Made by a program: the position numbers and the translations under genes. Shown in pieces: positions 33,665 through 46,075 of a stretch of 64,000 bases of DNA. Position 1 is the first letter of the stretch; each line of letters begins with the position of its first letter. The notes under the pieces are model-generated. The model had not been told where the DNA came from, did not search any database, and saw only the letters and a program-made list of their open reading frames with translations. The DNA is from Coprinus comatus (lineage: Eukaryota > Basidiomycota > Agaricomycetes > Agaricales > Agaricaceae), in the NCBI GenBank assembly GCA_034638255.1, contig JAWPGT010000073.1, positions 1 through 64,000 on the forward strand, in the 5' to 3' direction.

Positions 33665-35919
33665 ATGCTATCTTTATTCGATTCTGGTATCCTGCTTCTT
33701 GGGGGGCTCTATGGTTATTATCTAGTTCACAATGCGAAGAAGAATCGGTATCGACTTCCACCTGGTCCCACCCAATGGCCCATCATTGGCAGCGTTCTCA
33801 GCATACCCATAATTTATCAACACGAGGCTTGGGCTCGGATGTCGAAAGAATACAGTCAGTGCCTTCATCCCTAACTTCGCTGATGCATACTCATGTGGAA
33901 ATGCAGATTCTGATATTTTGTACTTCGATGCTGCTGGTACGCCAATCATAGTTCTAAACTCATTGGAAGCAAACTATGAGTTATTGGAAAGACGTTCGGC
34001 CAACTTCTCTGATCGGTACGTACGTTCCTCCACCTGCTCTTCCGGCGCTAATGAAGTTTGCCAATGTAATTATATAGACCATATCGAACGATGGTTTCTG
34101 ATTTGTAAGTTTCAATTTTCCTGTTGCCTCGAGTTTCATATTTACGTGATAACGTGTAGAATCGGAGGAAGGCAATTCCTCTCTTTGAAAACCTATGGAC
34201 CTCAGTGGAAACAAGAACGTAAACTGCTTGTCAGACACTTGGTGTCGCAACAAAACACTGAATGGAATCGACGTTGGCTTCTTGAATTCTCTCAACGTCT
34301 CATTCTTGATATTGCCTCAACTCCAAATCAATTCCTGGATCATTTAGAGAGGTAAGCAATTTTGTTTCGGTCATGATTGGATATAAACTAAGCAATTATT
34401 CCTCTTCCTTTCCGTCTTTATCCTGATCTTCCATTCCATATCGGCGGACGTGGTGCATGCAATTCCCGCTCTTCTCACTCTAATATCTTCATGTTGAACA
34501 CTCACGATTGATACCCATTGTCTTGCACTTATCAACTCTCGGTTTGGCTAAATAGCGGGATAGGCGAAAGTTTGATCAAATTCATATATGGAATCAAACT
34601 CAATCGCCCAGACCCACTCGTTAAGGTAGCAGACGAAACGATGAAAATTATAATGGTTGCGACACTTCCCGGAAAATTCCTTGTAGACCAAATCCAATGG
34701 TTAAGATATATTCCGGAATGGTTACCAGGAGCTGGGTTTCAAACTTTTGCAAGGATAGGAAGGGAAACTTTGACAAGACATTTTGAAGGGCCGTATGATA
34801 TTGCTATGAAAGCTATTGTAAGTTCTTTTTTCCTTCTTTTTTGACAGAGAGGAGAATCTGTGTTCTGATGTTGGTTTGTTTGATGGCATACAGGCTGATC
34901 GTGCTGCGAAAAGTTCATTCGTTTCTACCTATTTCCAAGGAAAATATGGACACAAATCAGAAGATACTTCGTGTTTCCCTCCCGAAGAACTCACAACAAT
35001 AAAAAATACAGCAGGAATGATATTCGCAGGCGCCGCAGACACAACGAATGCTTTGGTTAGCAACACAATTCTCGCAATGCTGGTGTACCCCGAGTATCAA
35101 AAGAAAGTCCAAGCAGAAATTGATCAACTTATTCAAGGCGGACATATCCCAGTTTGGGGTGAACGTAACACCGCCCCTTATCTTCATGCTATCATGAAAG
35201 AAGTTTTAAGGTATGACCCACAACAGCTATTTTGATTTCTGGAATTTGAGTTCTGATGAACTTTATATATATATTTACTTCCTTAGATGGCAACCAATCG
35301 TACCGACAGGAATACCCCATATGGCAACAAAAGCTGATGTGTATAATGGATATTATATCCCCGAAGGAACTGTCGTTTTTGGAAATGCCTGGTGAGAAAT
35401 ACTTTTGTTACTTAATTGTTATATTGACCTTTCGTTAGGCCAGTTTTGAATGATGAGACAATATTCCCTAACCCTCGGGAATTCAATCCCGAGAGGTTCC
35501 TTCGTAATGGAAAAATTCGAAAGGATATCCTCGACCCTGAAATTGTTGGATCATTTGGATTTGGTCGCAGGTCAGTACTCCAAATATAAATGAACGTTTG
35601 ATTAATCACCATAATCCATATGAATTAGACGTTGTCCGGGAGCGACACATGCTCTTTCAACCACTTGGTTCACAGTATTTTTGATTCTTGCAACATTTGA
35701 TATTACGAAGGCAAAGGATGCTGATGGAAACGAAATTGAACCTGAGGTTAAGTATGATCCATTGACGACAATCTGGTATGTTTCATCTGCTATAAGAGAA
35801 TAGGAATCTAATTGAGAAAACCTAGTCATCCTGAACCATTTGAGTGCACATTTACCATTCGCTCCAGAAAGGCTCTAGATTTGATTGAAGACGAACTTTA
35901 TGCCATGCAAGAGGAATAA
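33665..35919 (+). CDS. Cytochrome P450, paralogue of the one at 9679-11890
   Basis: Ten exons (33665-33854, 33907-34015, 34078-34104, 34160-34351, 34556-34817, 34894-35210, 35287-35391, 35439-35570, 35629-35775, 35826-35919) give 524 aa. Seen: an N-terminal anchor, LPPGPTQWPIIG, TYGPQWKQERKL (C-helix), the I-helix AGAADTTNA, KEVLR (ExxR), NPREFNPERFL and the haem loop FGFGRRRCPG. Exon lengths 109, 27, 192, 132 and (105 = 23+82) are identical to those of the first P450, so both share one ancestral gene structure; this copy lacks two of its introns. The intron after exon 4 is unusually long (204 nt). Membrane monooxygenase of the endoplasmic reticulum; substrate unknown. It is divergent from the 2OG dioxygenase, which may be co-regulated. 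Confidence 0.92.
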
Positions 35920-36100
35920 TAACTGACGTTGGGCGCTAAGTCCTATAATGAGGTTTCACTTTCGATGTCTATGATCAGAATAATGATTGTGCTACTATTG
36001 GTTTACATCATGTATATTTACATTCGATCTTCCAGTGTAAGATATGAAGTAGGAAATCAGCAACGGAGTTTATTTTTGTTATTGTCAAACTGTTTATCTA

Positions 36101-39100
36101 TTACTTGACTTCGTGTAGGCGTTGAATTAATGACTCCAATGAAGACAGACACTCATCCAACTTCTTCTCCAGATTACCCAACCTTGTAGTAATATCGTCC
36201 ACTTTGGTGTGTACCATATCCTCCAAACTGTCCAGACGTTTAATAGTTGCATCAACTGGGGCTAATTCAAATTTCTCCTCATCGCTGTCGTATACTCTAA
36301 CCGTAAGATGGGATGTCTTGTGCAAAGGCGCCGGTCCTGTGGCCAGCGTAGGAGTTTTCTTATCATCACAGCCAACACAGATGAAAGTCTCTCCTAAAAA
36401 TAACGATGAAGTTAGATGAATAATGGGAATCATCTTTACACTTACTGCAAGTAGTGCATATGTAACATGGTAATGATACCGGTAAATTACAGCATACACA
36501 ACGTAATGTTTTTTCTTTGACCTTAGATTTCGAGGATTCATCTTCTACCAACTTACCATGCTTGGTTTCAAGTTGGTCTTTAAACGTTTCCTTGGTCTCT
36601 TTGTCTTTAAATATTTTCTTGGTCTTTGCCACGACTGCCCTGGAATCGTGTACAATGAAAGAGAGGCGATAACAGTGAAGAACGTCAGATGTCTTGAGCA
36701 TGGAATGCCTTTGATCGTGAATGAAATGACCGACAGTCACCGGTTGGTCAATGCAATCAGGGCAGATCTTAACTCCTGTAAGATCAGGCGCTGTACATTG
36801 CAAGCACATATATCCTGGCTGTAGAATATTACGCTTACAAACATTGCATTTCCAGTTACTAGAACATGGTGAATTGGTTTAGTAGTGATCGAAAGGAGTT
36901 CAAAGGGAACATACAAGAGATAGGGTTCTCGGTCAATGGTGTAAAGCACCAAATACTCATACAGGTTACATACTGCAGGATCCAAGGTATCAAAGAAGAG
37001 GGAGCGTGTTTTGAGTTCCTCTGCGTTGAGGGGAGTGCTTGGGGCGATTCCTTCTTGGTGGTTCGACCATCGAGTCTCTAAGTCACAGTAGCGTTTTCTT
37101 TCCTCTATGCGTTCTTTGAAGAAACCCTTTGTCCATCTATTTTTCTGGACACTGTATATGACAGCCCTTCGTGCAAACGACCACCGCCCTTTTGCTAAGT
37201 CCTGGACAGATGTTGTCGGTGGGTAACGGAAACGGAATAGGTCTGGAGGTGTCCTGGTGAGAATGAACGTACGATTCTGACCTTCGTTTTTCACAGCACC
37301 ATCAGTTCCTTCGTCATGAACGTGATCGGCATTTACACTTTCATCGCCAACGGGTTTTGCCTCCTCCGATTCAACCCCATCTTGATGTTGTGCAATGTTC
37401 TCAAACTGGTCTTCGTCGCGACCTTCAGCGCCTACTGTATCCTCGCCTCCTACTTTATAAGTGCCACTTATGATCTCCTTTGCTGGATCATAACTTCCCA
37501 CAAGGTGATATACCGAATCAGAGTCCTCTTCATGCAAACTGAGTTTCACTTGCCGAATCCCCGACTCGTCTGGACTTTGCACATTTCCCTGTATTGCAGC
37601 TTTCCCGTCCATAGATCCAACACTCCCAATTACCTCACTGAGTTCATTTAAAGCATCTATCCTCACAATGAACAACCCCTTATCCGAAGTTGTATCCCCA
37701 TCATAACAATGTCCCGTCCAAATCCCCGTAAGGTCAGAAGGAAATATACGTTCTTCTCCAGCAATGTCAATAGGTGGTATACCATGATCAATCATGACAT
37801 ATGAAAAGGTATCTTGAACTTCGTAGTGCAGTAGTTTGACAAATTCGGGATCATATTCATCGTTGGGATTATCATTGGTATCCGTCGAGATATCCCGCCA
37901 TCGAGAGAAGCTATTTTCGGATATTTTCCAAGAGTCAGGGCTTTCCCAGATTAAACGGAACTAATTCAGATAAGTAAGAGATGTGAAGTCTTGCAGTGAG
38001 TGGTTCTATTTCTTACCATGCCAAACGCCATATTGTCAAGTTGAGATTTGGGGTCCAAGTAAACTTGTTTGTAGATAGCTACGAATAATATGAGTGTTAT
38101 GTTCCTTTTTGTTTAGTAGGATTATACGTACCACCCAAGGTTTCTACGCGACGTTTTACAATTGTGATAAGCGACTCGAGGCTTTGTATCCAGTGATCGA
38201 ACTCTTCGAGATGAAGGACATGATGACAGGCGACCTTAATTATCCTTGCATGATGTCTAAGGACAAGATACAAGAGAGGAAATATGTACTAGATGCTATT
38301 GGTATTGTGAATTTACAGAGATCAGAGTTAAAGTACTCACTCGTTCAACTCTCCCGGGGCCAGTGATGATAGATACGGTAGCAGGTGAATCAATGTCGTA
38401 ATTTACACTCTTCAAATGCTGTTCCATACGTTCCTCTTCTTTTTTCGTATAGCTATCTATGAGTTCTGCAAGTTCGGGACAAAGTTTTTCATTTTCTGGT
38501 ATTGTCTTGGTTGATCGAAGAAGTTGTTCGATGGTACGAAAGTAATCTGCGTCAAGATACCAGTCCACGTTACCTCGATTGCCATAGTGGACTTCCTCCA
38601 AGTCTCTATGCATTTGTTGAATGAGAAGATAAATCTTGTTCTTGTATTTCGTTACACTATGGTGCCAGCCTGTATACAAATATGTAAGAGAAATTCAAAG
38701 CGAACGAGAATCTGAATCCTACCTTGAGCCCAGAACGCAAGCCATTGAAGAAGTGACCATCCTTTTGGACGTTCAATAGCAAACGTGTTGGCTTCTTTAA
38801 TAGTGATAAACCCTGTTCCATCGTCATCAATCGCTTCCAAGATCGCTTGCATATGAGGAATATTAATGATATCAAGGGTCCATCGATCGTTGGCGTTGAT
38901 AGATTTGGCAAGGAATTTAGGTCCTGATCCTTCTGTACCTATTGTGGTAGGAATTTGGTTGTCAACAGTAATTTTTGGACTTGAAGGATGTTCAGCGGCA
39001 GCGTTGAACTGGTCCGTGAAGTAGTCGCGGAGCGCTAGGACGAAATGTCTAGCTTTAACAGTTCCTTTCCATCCCTAGAGACAGAAGTGGTATATGAATG

Positions 39101-40542
39101 AAGATTAAAAGAGGAGGCAAAGGTACGTACCATTTCTCTCCAAAGTTGCTGTAAGTCCTATCGGGATATGTCAAATGTAAAAGTAAAACAAGGTGAAGAA
39201 TACAACACACCGCGTCTCGAATCTTTTCGTGAGAACCTGACATAAGAACCGATATTATCTTACTTCCATTTTTCATAACCACATCAACGACTTGTTGACT
39301 TTGAATCGCCATCTTCCCCTCGAAGACTGTCAAATTGTTTTTGAAAATCAGATCCACATCCTCTGCCAACTCCTTTTGTAACGCTTTACGTGCACTAACG
39401 ATATCGTCACTTCCTTTCGAAGGCGAACGTTGTGCGACAGTATAAATGGTTTCACCACTCTTGGTTATAAGTTTTGCAAGAAGGTCATCCTTTTCAATAC
39501 AAGCTTTGATACCACCGTTTTCTTCGATAAATTTTAATATATCCTTCTCGCGTGGTGTTTCGAGTTTCTTGAAAATTTCTGACATCATGTTCTGGATATT
39601 TTTAAGAGTGGCTTGTTGTTCGTCAAGTTTTTCGTTTGCTTTATCCACGCCAAGTGCTGTGTGAACTGCGAGACATCTTTCTAGTTCGATGCGATGTTCT
39701 TCAAATACCGAGGCCCATACTATCAAACGGTTCTCATAGGTCGTTGATTTGAGGGTCCTTGCTGGATTTGACGTTAGAGATTGATAATAAATGGTATTGA
39801 AACGTACATAAGAAACCCTTTTTCAAGTATGCGTCGCAAGCTGAACCACACTCTTTAATACTCTTCACAATCCGCTCGATCAAAGGTTGTAATCTGTCCT
39901 TGATTGTCTGTCCGTCTGGACCTTTGTCCTCCGGATCTTTCATGCGACGAAGTCTAATGGTTGATGATAATGTGTTTGATACATGACCTGCAGGGGTTAG
40001 ACTCACTGGAATAAAACACAAATGGTATCCTGCATCTCCACACGGAGAGCGAGTACTTTCTGATTATTCTCTCTACGTGTTAGGTCAAGAGAAATGACTA
40101 CTTTGAATGCAACAGCGACCACTATATATAAACTCAGTGTGAATCGGATGTTCAACAATTCTAAGCTCTGCATACCTCCAATAAAAGGATGAATTTGACT
40201 CAATGCATTCAAGCCATCGATCACGACCTTGGCCGACTCCGAGAAAGTAGAAATCGCAGTCTCAATCGACTTGTTATCCAATGAAGAAAAGCCCATAGCT
40301 GCAGCCTCGATAGTATCTTTATTTTCGGCATAAAACTTGAAGATTGATGATTCTTGAGTAGCATGGACATTGTCAACTGTATCATAACGAATATTTTCAG
40401 CCAAAGCGGTTGGGGTCTCGATAGAACTCCATCCCCTACCGAATTTATCTGATGTCCTTTCTTGGTAAGTTCTGGAGTCAAGTTCTTTACGAGTTTCAAG
40501 CAATAATGCATCCTGTTGCACCTGCTTTTTCGAGTCCGGCAT
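36101..40542 (-). CDS. 1285-aa protein: HeLo/Goodbye-like N-terminus, EF-hand, two ZZ zinc fingers, coiled coil
   Basis: Twelve exons (40542-40176, 40121-40007, 39953-39808, 39761-39211, 39157-39131, 39074-38723, 38669-38341, 38288-38132, 38078-38017, 37960-36915, 36858-36446, 36393-36101). The N-terminal ~250 residues are helical with one hydrophobic segment (IHPFIGVVAVAFKVVISLDL) and the LRRMKDPEDKGPDG region. They resemble the HeLo/Goodbye-type helical domains that begin fungal STAND and incompatibility proteins; this is a visual resemblance only. A canonical EF-hand loop DDDGTGFITIKE follows (12 positions, D1, D3, G6, I8, E12). After a beta-rich acidic region come two ZZ-type zinc fingers: first CNVCKRNILQPGYMCLQC...CPDC with a distal H-x-H-type end, second CVCCNLPVSLPCYICTTC...CVGC followed by LHKTSHL. 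The last ~50 residues are a coiled coil. Function unknown; calcium binding and zinc binding are expected from the motifs. Confidence 0.85.
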
Positions 40543-43500
40543 GGTTAAATGGACGAGAAGCGGGTATAAATTTGCATGTAAGGAAGCAGTCTTCTTTATG
40601 CGTTTCAATATGTCAAATTTTCACACTGGGGTATCCAATTTCGGATGGGTGCCGTTGATTCGGAGGGTGATAGCCGTTCTGTATCACTGTATGTGGGCGC
40701 TGACTTCTTTGGATTTCGTTCTACTGAATCATGATCATCAGATTCGTTGCGGAGAAAAGAGTTTCTGAGAATAATTATTTCCATTACGGTGTCTTAGTGA
40801 GAAATCGGTAGAGTTTTTATCATGATTTCCAGGATCTCAGAATACTAGCCTTGAAGTCAAGCTTGAAGCGTTGACTCAGTTTTGAAGTCGAATCTGTTGG
40901 TGAAATTTGGAAGCCAAGAGCGTACTTGGGCAGGTAGTGAGTATTGGTCACAGGATACTATTGGGACCAACCATGCTTTACGAATTTGAATCTTGGGCTA
41001 TGCTGTGAGAGTTTTGGATAGCATCAAGGGGAATTATTCTTAGTACATCATCTTCTGAAGTGTTGTAAGTTTGCGAAACGCATGGTGGCGGCTTTTCTTC
41101 GGTAACCTATATCAATCTTCATGAGCTTTTAGGCCCCCTAATGTAGAAACCTTCGCCCTCGGAAGTTTCCTTGTAGCTATATTAGTACATAGTCTCTGTT
41201 ACTTGGAGAACCTAGAACGGTATCATAAACAGCTCATGACACACTGTGACCCACACGCATTTCGTCTTGATTCACAGACTGGAGAGTAGCTTTACACATT
41301 TAGTGTTTTGTGTTGACTCCAAGCCTTCAAGTGGCACTGGAAGTCAGCTAACTCATTTTTAAAGCTTCAAGTATGTTCACTCATTCTCAGATCTGGGTAC
41401 CTCTAACACATACGCCTGAGCCTTAGATGAGGAACACGGAACTTCGAGCCTACTCCATGGGCGATCGTCCTATATTTAGTTTCCAAGTTCTCTTGATCGT
41501 GAGTCCACCGGTCAGTGTTTCAACTCAGACTCCAACAGCTTCTACATATTAATTACTTGGATGGAAACAAGTGCTAAGTTCATTCAAGACGGGGCGCTCA
41601 TTTGCCTCTGTTTGAGTGTTTTAACTTTGGTCTGTCTTGCACTTGGTACATACTATGATACAAGTCAGGCATGGTATGAAACCAGCCCAAGGCATGCGGA
41701 GTTGACTGTTAGAATTACGAAGACCATATCCATTTGGTATATCAAGAAGTTTAAAAGGTTTCTTTTAATTTTCATCAGGTCTGAGGAAATTTTGAATGCT
41801 CCCCCTTTGATTTGGGGCACGCGCCGCCTACTGGAGTTTTCCGGTGAGACCAGCCAGCCAAATCCCCGAGCCTCGAGGTCCTGCCTAAGAAAGGAAATCC
41901 CTGAGTGAGCACTTCGGTTGGCTGTATAATGGTCTCTTGCTGGTTTTATCCTTAGATGCCTGTTGGATGTTGTTGGACATTACATCGCATGACGTAGTTG
42001 TAGATATATAATGTCTTTACCAACGTCAATATAACTTAACCTCATAACATCACCATCTTATAGATGCCTGTAAGATGCCGTTGCACTGTGCACACAAGTT
42101 TTGTGCATTGTATACTTGTACAGGGGTAACATAAATACATTCCTCTCCTTACCTTTTTGTCTGGAAATGTCCTCTGAACTCGAATACACACTGCTTCAAC
42201 CCCTAACTGAGATCACTGTTACCATTAACAATATTGCTCTGTTTTTGATGATGGTTGTGGGTTTTGAAGTCTTGGCTCAGGGATTCCTTTCTGAGTCAGG
42301 CAGGACCTTTAACTGATTGGTCTGATCTTGACGGACCCTGTTACTATGCATCCAATTTATAATATCGTACGCACAATGATCATGTATGTACTGGTTTACG
42401 TAGAATGACCAAGCGTATTTCAAACACCAAGCAAATGCGCACTACGATTCTCAAAAGTTGAAATATATACAATCATACTACTAGGTCAATTGTGGCTCAA
42501 CTCACGGTTCGGTTGGACTTTCCACAGAGACCAGTGCCAACATGCCACATCTGTTCCAAACTACTACAGGACTCGTCTCCAGACCCTACTGTGGCGGTCT
42601 GGAACCTTCCTTCGTTCTCCTCTCTTTACTGTACATTCTCTCGAACGGTCTCCTCTAATCTAGAACTATACTTTCATTCTTACCCCACTCATTCCATTAT
42701 TAAAACTTATCTACATTCCTTACATTTCATATCCTCCGGTTTACTTTTATTCCTACACTCTCTACTCCTATTTTCTACAGCATATAAAGACCACCCGAAT
42801 GTACTAGAGTACTCAGCTTCTTTGGAATCAATAGAACTTAACGCTCTCTTTGGTTCTATAAGACTCGTGTGACTCGACCTAACATCTAGTTACTCGAACG
42901 TCACACCTACTGACCCTTTCAAGCCACTAACACCAAACATACCTGACCCGACCCGACCCGACCCGACCCAGACCCGATCAAAAACCGGTCAGGCTTGGGT
43001 GAACCCTCTTGTTTGTGCGTTGCTCATATAATTGTAAGTATGTAATGGCATTAATATGATAAACCTATGTAACAAGGACGCATTAAGTATTTGGGATAGG
43101 AGACCTCGTTGTCTGACTATGTCCAACTTCCGAGATTCAAGAACTTTTTACTCTGGGAAGCAAATACCGACGTGTTGGAGATGGTCATTTGATGTTGTGA
43201 CCAGGCGATGTAACGGAGTGAGCGTGGCGGCTCGCTGTTCAGTTGCATCTAGCGTTCGTTTTGAGGGTTGGTGGGTGGGTAAAGAATTTAGTTGTAATAA
43301 GCAGATAGACTGATGATGTACTCAGTCGCGATAATGGACGGATGGTTCTTGCAAAGGAACTAAGCGTCTAGATGCTTGACGCGTCAGATCACGTGAGCTC
43401 CTTTTTCACAAGAAGATGCATCTCGCACTTCATGCCAGATGCTGCACAACGATACATCATAATCCGTGGACCATGTTTGGGATCCGGCAGAAGAGAGACG

Positions 43501-44472
43501 ATGTTAGCCTATCAAGGAGGAAGGTCATTGAGCTGTCTGTATGTGTATGCAAGAGAGAGAGAAAGAAAGAACACGAGAACGAAAAAAAATATCAAGTCCG
43601 AATCGCTGATAGCCTGATAACTCACCTTATGTGACATCATCACATGATTAATTGACTTCACACCAGTGTTGTACCCAGTGTTGTACCAAACAATGACAGG
43701 CGACGAAATAGCCATTGCACATCAGTCACAGACGGTCACTGCCAGATGTTGGCTATTGTGACACGACTACAACCAAATATGGAAAAGAACAGTAATGATG
43801 CCATCACCAGGCAGCTCAGATCATCTTCAACACATGTATATTTGCAACAAGTACTATCATTGACCAGATGTTCGTTTTTCCCAGAAGTTCGTTTCGTAAC
43901 AGTGCACATGATCGTGACCATCATTGATAATTCAAACTCCGCAGGCTGATTTTGACCAACACACAACACCAAGTTATTTTAAGCATAGATGATCATTATA
44001 TCAAATTAATTGATAGTCCGCTATGCCGGCCTCGGCAAGAGTGACAACATACCAAAAAGTCAGTCCTTCAGTTTATTGAGTTTTGGTAAAAGAATTTACA
44101 GAACAGTGTACATAAGGTCCCAGATTCAAAATACCAAGCAAGAAGTAGAGTATGTTGGATGACAGTGTTTAAAAAATCAAAATACGAACTTGTGGGAAAA
44201 ATGAACATCTGGTCAATGTGTAAGTGTCATATACTTACAATGTTACTATATCTGTATATTTTTACCTCTTTTGCTTTCTTTCAAGTTCTCTTCAATTATC
44301 TATGTCATTCATACATACATTGTAGTATAAGTATTCATCCACCTTTTTGTAGAGTATCATCTTTTTCTTTCTTTCTCTCTCTCAATAAACATTGGTTCAA
44401 GGGATTTCGTTTGTCTCTGAGTGTTGGCTCACATAGAGCACTTCCACTTTTTTTTTCCCTTCCTCTGAATTA
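40543..44472. other. Gene-poor region leading into the transposon block
   Basis: About 3.9 kb with no supported gene. Open frames at 41561-41908, 42492-42872 and 44159-44575 show no domain and no splice partners. Repeated strings such as AAGCTTGAAG/CTTCAAG and a (GACCC)n tract suggest old repetitive DNA. The right edge flanks the Tc1 element. Confidence 0.45.
42945..42976. repeat. (GACCC)n microsatellite
   Basis: Five perfect GACCC units followed by one unit interrupted by an extra A. Confidence 0.9.
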
Positions 44473-44684
44473 CAGTAAGGGACAAAACCATTCCAATGTT
44501 TTGAAGTACTGCCAAGATTGCTTTATATCTCAGGAACTACATAGTCTACTCACTTGTAAATTTAATTGTAGATAGCCTAATCCATTGCCTATTGGTTTCC
44601 AAAGTTCCATTATGTAAGCTAAAAATGCGTGGGAGATATGAATTAATTATTATTTTATACTCATTGGAACAGTTTTGTCCCTCT
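44473..44684 (+). repeat. Left terminal inverted repeat of the Tc1 element
   Basis: Begins CAGTAAGGGACAAAACC and ends GGAACAGTTTTGTCCCTCT, so its outer and inner ends are themselves inverted copies (GGGACAAAAC(C/T)(A/G)TTCC). Confidence 0.93.
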
Positions 44685-44710
44685 CAAAAATTATATACAA
44701 AATGGATATT

Positions 44711-45727
44711 CTAATACTTGGTATAGGCTCCCTTAGCCTGTAAAACTGCCTGAACCCTTCTAGGCATACTCTCTATCAAATTCTGACATACTTCTGGCTT
44801 TATGTCATTCCATTCTTTTTGTACTCTTTCCCATAGAGTATGCATACTATTAGGAGGAGAATCATACTCTCCTAGCTTTATTTTGAGATGATTCCAAAGA
44901 TGTTCAATGGGATTAAGATCTGGTGATTGTGGGGGCCATACCATGATCTCTAATCCAGACTTTTCAAGCCATTTTGTTGCCTTTTTGCTCTTGTGTTTGG
45001 GGTCATTGTCTTGTTGAAACACCATATCCTCTACATTCTTGCCATAATACTCAATGCTTTGCTGCAGTTCATCCTCCAAAATTTGAACATATAGGTCAGC
45101 ATCCATCTTGCCTTCAATTCTAGTAGCATATCCAACCCCTTCCCACAACATACAACCCCAGATCATAAGATTTCCTCCACCAAATTTTACTGTTTCTTCT
45201 ACCAGCCTATTATTTAACTTCTCTCCTGCCTTTTTCCATACCCAAACTCTTCCATCTGACCCAAACCAATTGATTTTAGACTCATCTGTCCAAATTACCC
45301 TTTTCCAATCCTCCAATGTCCAATCAGCATGCCTCTCTACCCATTCCAACCTTTTTCTCCTATGAATTGCATTGAGTTTAGGTCTTTTCCGCTTCACTAC
45401 AGCCTTCATTCCAACACTTTTGAGTCCCCTTCGAACTGTTTTGGTTGATATAGGTTGGGCAACAACATTTTGGAGTGATTTGATAACTTGAGATGCATTA
45501 TCAGCTTTGCGAGATGTAATAAGGTGGACAGAATAATGGATATCAGAGGAAGAAAGCTTAGATGGACAACCACCAACAGATTTAGAAAGGGTAGATCTGT
45601 GTTTGGAATGAAGTCTAGAGATAGTACTAAGTCCCAAACTAGTCATAGAAGCAATTTGATGAGCAGAGTTGCCTTTATCCAGGTAAGAAACAACTTGGTT
45701 GATTTGGGTAGAAGAAAGAGCACACAT
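44711..45727 (-). CDS. Tc1-family transposase (DD34E)
   Basis: Intact, intronless, 338 aa. The N-terminal ~110 residues are paired-type helix-turn-helix domains (MCALSSTQINQVVSYLDKG, GLSTISRLH; then SRKADNASQVIKSLQNV with ISTKTVRRGLKSVGMKA) and bind the terminal repeats. The DDE_3 catalytic core shows VIWTDESKINWF (first Asp), MVFQQDNDPKHKSK (second Asp) and WPPQSPDLNPIEHLW (Glu), with 34 residues between the second Asp and the Glu, i.e. DD34E. It cuts and pastes the element into TA sites. No stop or frameshift is seen, so the protein may be functional. The start ATG is 137 bp inside the right terminal repeat edge. Confidence 0.95.
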   Translation of the reverse strand: MCALSSTQINQVVSYLDKGNSAHQIASMTSLGLSTISRLHSKHRSTLSKSVGGCPSKLSSSDIHYSVHLITSRKADNASQVIKSLQNVVAQPISTKTVRRGLKSVGMKAVVKRKRPKLNAIHRRKRLEWVERHADWTLEDWKRVIWTDESKINWFGSDGRVWVWKKAGEKLNNRLVEETVKFGGGNLMIWGCMLWEGVGYATRIEGKMDADLYVQILEDELQQSIEYYGKNVEDMVFQQDNDPKHKSKKATKWLEKSGLEIMVWPPQSPDLNPIEHLWNHLKIKLGEYDSPPNSMHTLWERVQKEWNDIKPEVCQNLIESMPRRVQAVLQAKGAYTKY

Positions 45728-45863
45728 AATAATAGAAGTGTAGTGGGGGGTTTATTGTATACCAGGGAATCAGTACACCTACTTATACATTATGTGGAAT
45801 GGTCATGTGATTTTATTTGGATTTATTTGGATGTAATAAACAAAGTCATGTGTTCTAGAACTA

Positions 45864-46075
45864 AGAGGGACAAAACCGTTCCAATGAGTATAAAATAATA
45901 ATTAATTCATATCTCCCACGCATTTTTAGCTTACATAATGGAACTTTGGAAACCAATAGGCAATGGATTAGGCTATCTACAATTAAATTTACAAGTGAGT
46001 AGACTATGTAGTTCCTGAGATATAAAGCAATCTTGGCAGTACTTCAAAACATTGGAATGGTTTTGTCCCTTACTA
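45864..46075 (-). repeat. Right terminal inverted repeat of the Tc1 element
   Basis: Reverse complement of 44473-44684 with two mismatches over 212 bp. The inner end carries AGAGGGACAAAACCGTTCC. Confidence 0.93.

Larger units (their letters stand above)
44473..46075 (-). mobile_element. Tc1/mariner DNA transposon with 212-bp terminal inverted repeats
   Basis: 1603-bp element bounded by TA on both sides (44471-44472 and 46076-46077), the Tc1 target duplication. The two 212-bp terminal repeats differ by only two bases: the outermost one (C versus T when read inward) and one near the inner end. It holds one intact transposase gene on the minus strand. It appears young and potentially autonomous. 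It sits just upstream of a decayed retrotransposon gag. Confidence 0.93.

Noticed and set aside
33204..33761. 185-codon minus-strand open frame overlapping the P450 start
   Set aside because: Antisense to a certain coding exon, no motif, uneven composition; most likely chance.
9679..35919. A secondary-metabolite gene cluster
   Set aside because: P450s, dioxygenase, GST and regulator are mixed with housekeeping genes (G-alpha, SEC2, PWWP), and no PKS, NRPS, terpene synthase or transporter is present.
44159..44575. Hydrophobic 138-codon open frame left of the Tc1 element
   Set aside because: Runs into the Tc1 terminal repeat; its coding look comes from T-rich composition.
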